A stretch of DNA of 64,000 nt from Arcuatula senhousia (taxonomy: Eukaryota; Mollusca; Bivalvia; Mytilida; Mytilidae). Below, piece after piece: positions 61,801 through 64,000 of the stretch. Position 1 is the stretch's first letter. Each line of letters starts with the position of its first letter. The position numbers were made by a program, and so were the translations under genes. The notes beneath the pieces were generated by a model. That model did not search any database. It was given only the letters and a program-made list of their open reading frames with translations, and was not told the DNA's origin. The stretch lies in NCBI GenBank assembly GCA_963971305.1, contig OZ020313.1:18983260-19047259 (forward strand). Reading direction: 5' to 3'.

Positions 61801-63906
61801 TTTTGTTTTTCTTTTCATTGAACAACGTTTCTTTTGATTTAATGTATTACTGGTTTGTAAAAAGTTTAACATGCCAAACATAATGGTTTCCTTAAGTTTT
61901 TGAACCCTTTAAACAATTCAAAAACCTAACTCAAGTAACTATCTTTATTTCGTCATTTGCTTTGAACACATCTTTTTAGTTTGAAATTTACATGGAGTGT
62001 TACCAATGGTGGATACTTAACCTACATCGACAGAGAAGCCTTCAGAACAATACGAGTTTCGTTGAAAGGAAGAACATTGACCAGAGGTTACATGTTCAAG
62101 TGGGATTTAGTTAAACCGTATCACAGTTGTTTACCAACCAACAGCTGTTTAAAAAGTCCACCAATTGAAACAACGGATGTTACCGAAACGGTAATTAAGA
62201 CAGAACAACTAAATTACATGAAGTTTCGATTGATTTACCTCTAATACGGCGAGGAAAAATCAATAACATATATTGAAGGAATTATAAATGTCAGTCCCTA
62301 GCTTATGACTTTACAATTACATGTAGTTTTTAGTTGTGTTTAAAGGTTTCATTTCTTACGTAAACAAGACAGAATATATGCCCTGCGACTGAATTTCTTG
62401 GTGGTTATGGTAGCAATAAATTTAATATTTTTAACCTGTGTTAGACTTGTAACTTAAAAAACAAATTTATTTAAAAAAAAAACAAATCCACAAGTAAGAA
62501 AGAAAAGAACGAGTTATTATATATAAGATACAAATACCAAAAAATGGTAAAAAATGTTTAAAATATTATGCTTTATATTGATATTTCAAAGAGTAACCTC
62601 TCATCACCAGCATATACATAAAAAATGGAAGGTCAAAAACTATAAGTTTTAATAAAAAATGCATGCTCAAACCCAAAAGGTTTGAACAGGGAAGACATAT
62701 CCGGCACCGACTATGTGAAGTAATAGGAAAGAAATCTGGTTATATAAACAATTTTGAATCTTACAATCGGAAATATCAATGACAAAAAATATTAGAAATT
62801 TATTGATATATTTATGTAAGACAAGTCTGAACTGCAAATGTGGTAACAAAAATATTCAGCCAATAGCTTTTCGAAAAATATAGATGATATGGATTAAAAC
62901 TTAGAACATTATGCCTCTAGGTAAAAATGTAGTTTTACAAAAAATCAATAAAAAATTGGAATTGAGTAACAGTTTGAAAACTAGGCATAAAAGTTCAAAT
63001 ATTCTCGTATTTTACTAATTTTGTCTGTATAAAATTTAGTCTCCAGTAACAGTGACTTGGAGTGGTTGGTTAGATGATTTGGCCGGCGTGGAACATTACA
63101 CTTATGAAGTTTTTGAACTCTACTCAAATGGAATTGAGCTACAACCAGCTTTTTCATCTGTCAAAGAAGGCAAAAACATTTCTGCTAGTAACCCTATGGT
63201 AATTTTTTCAAGATTAAAAAAGTATTTGCAATTGTTTTATTTCTTTCAAGTCATGTTATGTAATGATTAAAACGAAAAAACAAAAAAAACCCAACATTTA
63301 AATACTATAAACCTTTTGTCAACCATGTTTTGAATGGAAAATTTATATTTAATTTTTTTAATCCTACTAATGGAATTTTTGAAAAATACTAAAATCTACG
63401 TGTAAAAGAATGATTTTATTTTTTTTCTATTCTATGTTATAATGCTTATGACAGGTACATATCAAACAGATCAATCCTTAGTATATTTGTATAACCCCTA
63501 ATAATAGATAGACAATTCCAATGAGAAATCATGTTTTTCTCTTTATTCTATATCAAGGCTACATTTACTTTGCCTTCGCCTGGAATGTATTCAGTCACTG
63601 TGGCAGTATACGACAGAGCTCAGAACTACAAAGCTACAAGATGTCTAATCTTCTACGATAACCAATCGAATGTAGAGACACAACCTGGGAAAAGAATTAC
63701 AGTTGAGCAATCTTCAAAAGAGACCAATTATAAGTGGGTAACAGTGTCTGATAAGATTCTTAAAGTCAAGTGGCAAGACAAGTTTATCAATACAAGACAC
63801 AAGCAAAACCACTGGCTATCAGGTGCAGCCTCTCTTTCAGATGTAGAAGATAAATATGATGACCATGTTGGAAAACGAACGATTTATGCTGTTCCAAATG
63901 CTCATG
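34730..63906 (+). CDS. Gene 2: secreted Cys-rich/EGF-like and FN3-like protein (3' partial)
   Basis: Model: 34730-34809, 51029-51118, 51847-51917, 52304-52447, 55101-55250, 58494-58607, 60217-60477, 61581-61710, 61980-62190, 63040-63198, 63558-63906, continuing beyond the window. All phases match and give 586 codons plus one base. Order: signal peptide (residues 1-22, V-L-V-T-F-V-C-E-T-Q-G at the cleavage region), then a Cys-rich segment with W-H-W-G-R-C-T (EMI-like in spacing), three small Cys-rich modules (the last, C-H-C-W-N-G-F-G-G-H-H-C, is EGF-like), then FN3-like domains with the W-S-G-W-L-D-D-L-A-G-V core also used by gene 1. Probably an extracellular or matrix/adhesion protein. No orthologue recognised. 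Confidence 0.85.
34810..36140 (+). other. Start of gene 2 intron 1, nothing recognised
   Basis: AT-rich; no repeat termini or coding stretches identified before the element at 36146. Confidence 0.5.
37380..37870 (+). repeat. CCCCGC-hairpin-headed repeat inside the 4.2-kb element
   Basis: Head ccccgctctagcg-aaagcgcgggg, then two degenerate units with 'ctaggggctgggctgcata' and 'tttggaattttgataat'. Related in plan to 6258-6600. Confidence 0.65.
38431..39381 (+). CDS. LINE ORF1-like protein, intact, 316 aa
   Basis: Residues about 10-140 are heptad-rich and look like a coiled coil (L-E-K-E-V-Y-Q-L-K, V-E-S-K-V-D-S). Residues about 130-230 fit the RRM-like plus C-terminal fold of L1-ORF1/transposase_22: N-L-I-F-N-G-F, V-H-R-F-G-K-R, R-P-I-L-V-K-F, then G-T-N-I-F-A-R-E-Q-F-P-K-E. 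Such proteins bind RNA and act as nucleic-acid chaperones in LINE particles. N-terminal C-E-N-C could be half of a metal site. No reverse transcriptase follows. It sits within the inverted-repeat element, 2.3 kb from its left end, and is not frameshifted, unlike every other retroelement ORF here. Confidence 0.8.
   Translation: MECENCKDVHKMLQSILEIVSNSQSRYDALEKEVYQLKSVETKLNSLISKIQDVESKVDSTICRQNVMEENVTEMGIVLHKVVDRCNFDKASEEVTEHESSQKSVTDDQVNSRLRNLDNSVEELEWRTMKNNLIFNGFRDQKEEDTELMIRTFLREKLGINKFVDFVSVHRFGKRGKRGFRPILVKFIKHKDKVLGLKNCYKLKGTNIFAREQFPKEIEHRRKELYPLLKEAKRQNKKTVLIRDKLYIDGKLHTSICKNPDENTHGTSDSRSYKVNEQTTEISTTPSHERIKQEFEKELQYFLQHRNDYTKYIEPL
39598..39603 (+). terminator. Polyadenylation signal of the ORF1-like gene
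   Basis: AATAAA 217 bp after the stop, followed by an A-rich, ATAATA-type stretch that may be a retained tail. Confidence 0.5.
40354..41410 (+). other. No gene; one CCGTC-type repeat unit
   Basis: A 'cgttcgtccgtctgtctcgc' unit at 40460-40800 similar to those at 29850 and 37930; otherwise blank. Confidence 0.4.
41413..41632. mobile_element. TA-flanked MITE rich in TCGCG
   Basis: Inverted ends CCGTACAAGTGTTTTT and AAAAACTTATACGG, flanked by TA on both sides (41411-41412, 41633-41634). Interior has repeated TTTTGCG/CGCGAAAA. Mariner-type size and target. Confidence 0.75.
41721..43248 (+). mobile_element. Hairpin-ended non-coding element, full-length copy
   Basis: 5' hairpin at 41722-41752 (AGCTCACCTGGACC-gaa-GGTCCATGTGAGCT) and 3' hairpin at 43226-43241 (AGGCTC-ctg-GGAGCCT) enclose a (GTC)n stretch and seven tandem units. 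No ORF. Other copies at 193-640 and 54418-55088. The 3' hairpin plus CTTG recalls a helitron end but does not match CTRR, so I leave it unclassified. Confidence 0.85.
42045..43190 (+). repeat. Seven tandem 158-165-bp units
   Basis: 'gttgtcagatgac' or a close form recurs at about 42089, 42254, 42419, 42577, 42735, 42893 and 43051 (periods 165, 165, then 158). Each unit also carries 'cttataggggttacg' and 'gttgcttgcttaaatgttca'. Confidence 0.95.
43249..44145 (+). other. No feature recognised
   Basis: The short frame at 43401 is compositionally random; no repeat ends identified. Confidence 0.4.
44146..44418. mobile_element. G-rich MITE, family R2, third copy
   Basis: AGGGACCGACCATTTAACTT with G6, mirrored by C10, AAATGGTCCGTCCCT. 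About 40-bp inverted ends. Confidence 0.9.
44419..46005 (+). other. No gene recognised
   Basis: Contains the short motif 'aggcaagcgcagcgaagcct' (45221) and 'cttgcctataaaggctttag' (45713), possibly two ends of an old repeat; also a small palindrome at 45900-45955. Confidence 0.35.
46010..46260 (+). pseudogene. LINE C-terminal remnant
   Basis: Reads R-L-C-A-L-F-N-T-L-D-D-E-S-H-F-L-L-E-C-K, the C-terminal zinc-knuckle-like end of LINE polymerases, then stops. Nothing of the RT upstream. Confidence 0.65.
46263..46912 (+). pseudogene. Second RT-element copy, deleted and frameshifted
   Basis: Same protein as 9283-9951: keeps R-Y-I-D-D-V-L but lacks about 40 residues after it (in-frame deletion near 46530). 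A TGA at about 46641 ends the frame, and the remainder is readable one frame over. Its tail is cut at 46912 by the element at 46913 and resumes at 50047. Confidence 0.85.
46913..50046. mobile_element. 3.13-kb inverted-repeat element inserted in the RT pseudogene
   Basis: Ends CAATCCCTACAAAGTGCGAC and its near-exact complement, about 60 bp each. Flanking duplication GGTGT (46908-46912, 50047-50051); the uninterrupted sequence is seen at 10007-10025. A GTAAGGTTTTT / ACGGTTTTTT-CGTG motif recurs near the left end (46961, 47328, 47350, 47372) and inverted near the right (49572, 49600, 49625, 49989). No transposase ORF, so non-autonomous. Confidence 0.9.
48331..48751. repeat. Roughly 200-bp-arm palindrome inside the 3.13-kb element
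   Basis: Arms 48331-48526 and 48553-48751 match as inverted repeats (e.g. 'gcagacatgta' / 'tacatgtctgc', 'cagcaaatttgggctt' / complement) with a loop of about 26 bp. It would form a long hairpin RNA or cruciform. Confidence 0.9.
50047..50270 (+). mobile_element. Displaced tail of the RT pseudogene
   Basis: 'tgctatagcaagcaggaact', 'tcccgttcttgttggtgtta' and 'cctttcggacttttga'; continues the sequence broken at 46912. Confidence 0.9.
50271..51028 (+). other. End of gene 2 intron 1, nothing recognised
   Basis: A TA microsatellite at 50336-50354 and AT-rich sequence only. Confidence 0.5.
51029..51118 (+). CDS. Gene 2 exon 2: Cys-rich
   Basis: Acceptor tttttag, donor gttagt. Phase 2 to 2. Y-Q-V-K-C-H-F-W-H-W-G-R-C-T-K-Y-R. 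Confidence 0.85.
51847..51917 (+). CDS. Gene 2 exon 3: Cys-rich
   Basis: Acceptor ttttag, donor gtatgg. Phase 2 to 1. H-L-Y-C-K-S-G-W-T-S-E-D-R-S-D-C. With exon 2 gives an EMI-like C-x(5)-C...C-x(10)-C spacing (inference). Confidence 0.85.
52304..52447 (+). CDS. Gene 2 exon 4: Cys-rich module
   Basis: The AG at 52302-52303 is the in-frame acceptor; the AG two bases earlier leads to a stop. Donor gtaagt. Phase 1 to 1. C-Y-Y-P-E-R-C-K-N-C-N-D-G-F-Y-A-D-G-P-K-C. Confidence 0.85.
52745..52925 (+). repeat. CCAT-rich low-complexity tract
   Basis: Irregular repeats of ACCATTCCC/CCCCATAT. Related tracts at 53780-54200. Confidence 0.8.
53008..53440 (+). repeat. Tandem duplication, roughly 217 bp x 2
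   Basis: 'gacgcactattt' at 53205 and 53422, 'caaaacacatgta' and 'tttgatcctgaa' in both units; units about 80% alike. Confidence 0.85.
53780..54200 (+). repeat. CCATTCCC low-complexity tract
   Basis: Same composition as 52745-52925; any open frame across it is an artefact of composition. Confidence 0.8.
54418..55088 (+). mobile_element. Hairpin-ended element, 5'-truncated copy
   Basis: Retains half of the 5' hairpin, GTCCGTCGTCCGTT, 'tcttcttctctgaaaccact' and the 3' end 'gagcgattcaggctcctggg'. Ends 13 bp before gene 2 exon 5. Confidence 0.85.
55101..55250 (+). CDS. Gene 2 exon 5: Cys-rich module
   Basis: Acceptor attgcag, donor gtgagt. Phase 1 to 1. I-C-P-T-I-D-H-C-N-H-R-V-C, then H-C-K-W-C-D-G-D-I, six cysteines. 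Confidence 0.88.
56158..57337. mobile_element. TTAA-flanked 1.18-kb inverted-repeat element
   Basis: TTAA at 56154-56157 and 57338-57341 flank AGGGTAAGTTCAC ... GTGAACTTTCCCT. No ORF. The TTAA target suggests a piggyBac- or Kolobok-mobilised MITE. Split, inverted relative at 8351-12235. Confidence 0.85.
57905..58085 (-). repeat. Dispersed repeat R4, inverted copy
   Basis: Reverse complement of 33470-33665 with few differences; a shorter piece is at 59398-59450. Confidence 0.8.
58232..58420. mobile_element. 189-bp TA-flanked MITE
   Basis: Perfect inverted ends CTGTAAACCAACTTATTTTC (24 bp or more) between TA dinucleotides (58230-58231, 58421-58422). Interior rich in TTTTCGCG. Mariner-type MITE. 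Confidence 0.92.
58494..58607 (+). CDS. Gene 2 exon 6: EGF-like module
   Basis: Acceptor tttag, donor gtaagt. Phase 1 to 1. C-S-W-R-A-D-S-T-R-C-F-P-G-S-C, then K-C-H-C-W-N-G-F-G-G-H-H-C, the C-x-C-x-x-G-F-x-G-x-x-C signature of EGF. Lies only 70 bp after the MITE at 58232. Confidence 0.9.
58608..60216 (+). other. Gene 2 intron, mostly blank
   Basis: Apart from the R4 fragment at 59398-59450 nothing is recognised. Two regions (59030-59170, 60060-60170) share 'aagtaatt(a/t)ctaa' type words and may be an old repeat. Confidence 0.4.
60217..60477 (+). CDS. Gene 2 exon 7: beta-rich domain start
   Basis: Acceptor aatag, donor gtaaaa. Phase 1 to 1. K-Y-A-E-A-K-L-L-G-G-T-K, Y-V-S-W-N-K-I-E-I-E-F. 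If the donor is ignored, the frame runs on to a TAA at 60519-60521, inside an AATAAA, which could give a short isoform. Confidence 0.8.
60625..60701 (+). CDS. Possible gene 2 cassette exon
   Basis: Reads E-D-D-S-V-R-Y-G-L-M-Y-M-E-V-D-S-W-L between AG and gtaaat and accepts exon 7's phase, but ends in phase 0 while exon 8 needs phase 1. Either a small exon was missed or its use truncates the protein. Confidence 0.4.
61581..61710 (+). CDS. Gene 2 exon 8
   Basis: Acceptor attgcag, donor gtaaac. Phase 1 to 2. F-I-C-Y-S-N-E-N-S-P-L-D-H-K-E-C, then W-Q-F-H-H-S-H. Confidence 0.85.
61980..62190 (+). CDS. Gene 2 exon 9
   Basis: Acceptor ttttag, donor gtaatt. Phase 2 to 0. L-K-F-T-W-S-V-T-N-G-G-Y and S-C-L-P-T-N-S-C. 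The frame reads on to a TAA at 62242, but the next exon fits the donor perfectly. Confidence 0.88.
62245..63039 (+). other. Intron, no feature recognised
   Basis: AT-rich, no repeat ends or coding stretches. Confidence 0.5.
63040..63198 (+). CDS. Gene 2 exon 10: FN3-like repeat front half
   Basis: Acceptor atttag, donor gtaatt. Phase 0 to 0. V-T-V-T-W-S-G-W-L-D-D-L-A-G-V-E-H-Y-T-Y-E-V-F, the same core as gene 1. Confidence 0.9.
63558..63906 (+). CDS. Gene 2 exon 11: FN3-like back half and next domain
   Basis: Acceptor atcaag, donor gtaagt. Phase 0 to 1. Y-S-V-T-V-A-V-Y-D-R-A-Q-N-Y strand, then V-K-W-Q-D-K-F-I-N-T-R-H. The gene continues past the window. Confidence 0.9.
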
Positions 63907-64000
63907 GTAAGTTGGTTTTACGTGTAGTTAAACGATTTTATAATAAGACTAAGAAAAACCAGCGAATTCGAAGGAGAGTCAATCGTTGCTTTGCTTTAAA

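Overview
The window looks like a bivalve mollusc nuclear genome, most likely a mussel. It is AT-rich, with long introns, GT-AG splicing and a dense load of short inverted-repeat elements, LINE remnants and tandem satellites. One repeat family (41721-43248) has the hairpin-flanked form I associate with bivalve genomes. The species call is inference; no marker gene fixes it. Nothing prokaryotic was seen.

Two host genes lie head-to-tail on the + strand. Gene 1 (6-18469, 5' end outside the window) has 22 exons that splice in one continuous frame. They encode about 1,559 residues of tandem FN3/Ig-like extracellular repeats (core W-x-G-F-x-D-x-x-S-G-I, with VD-x-SPP linkers), a Cys-rich insert and one galactose-binding-like domain in an unusually large 780-bp exon. 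It ends in a TAA and an AATAAA at 18874. Gene 2 starts with a signal-peptide exon (34730-34809), then a 16.2-kb first intron, then small Cys-rich/EGF-like exons and FN3-like exons. It runs off the right edge, with 586 codons assembled so far. Both products look secreted or extracellular; the exact ligand or function is unknown.

Between and inside the genes: 18.5-34.7 kb is a graveyard of LINE pieces (19.7-21.15, 23.3-24.4 and 26.4-27.9 kb), a (TCGAGT)n minisatellite split by an inverted-repeat element, and several G-rich MITEs. Intron 12 of gene 1 holds a nested stack: a TTAA-type element cut open by a repeat block, itself containing a reverse-transcriptase pseudogene and three 358-bp satellite units.

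The first intron of gene 2 holds the most interesting structures. One is a 4.2-kb terminal-inverted-repeat element (36146-40348, 5-bp target duplication TAAGT). It has ordered arrays of an 8-bp motif at both ends and carries an intact 316-residue LINE-ORF1-like gene. The other is a 3.1-kb element (46913-50046, target duplication GGTGT) of the same architecture but with a different motif, inserted cleanly into a retroelement pseudogene. A third element with a 5-bp duplication (22446-23031) suggests a common class. I cannot assign these to a named superfamily from sequence alone.
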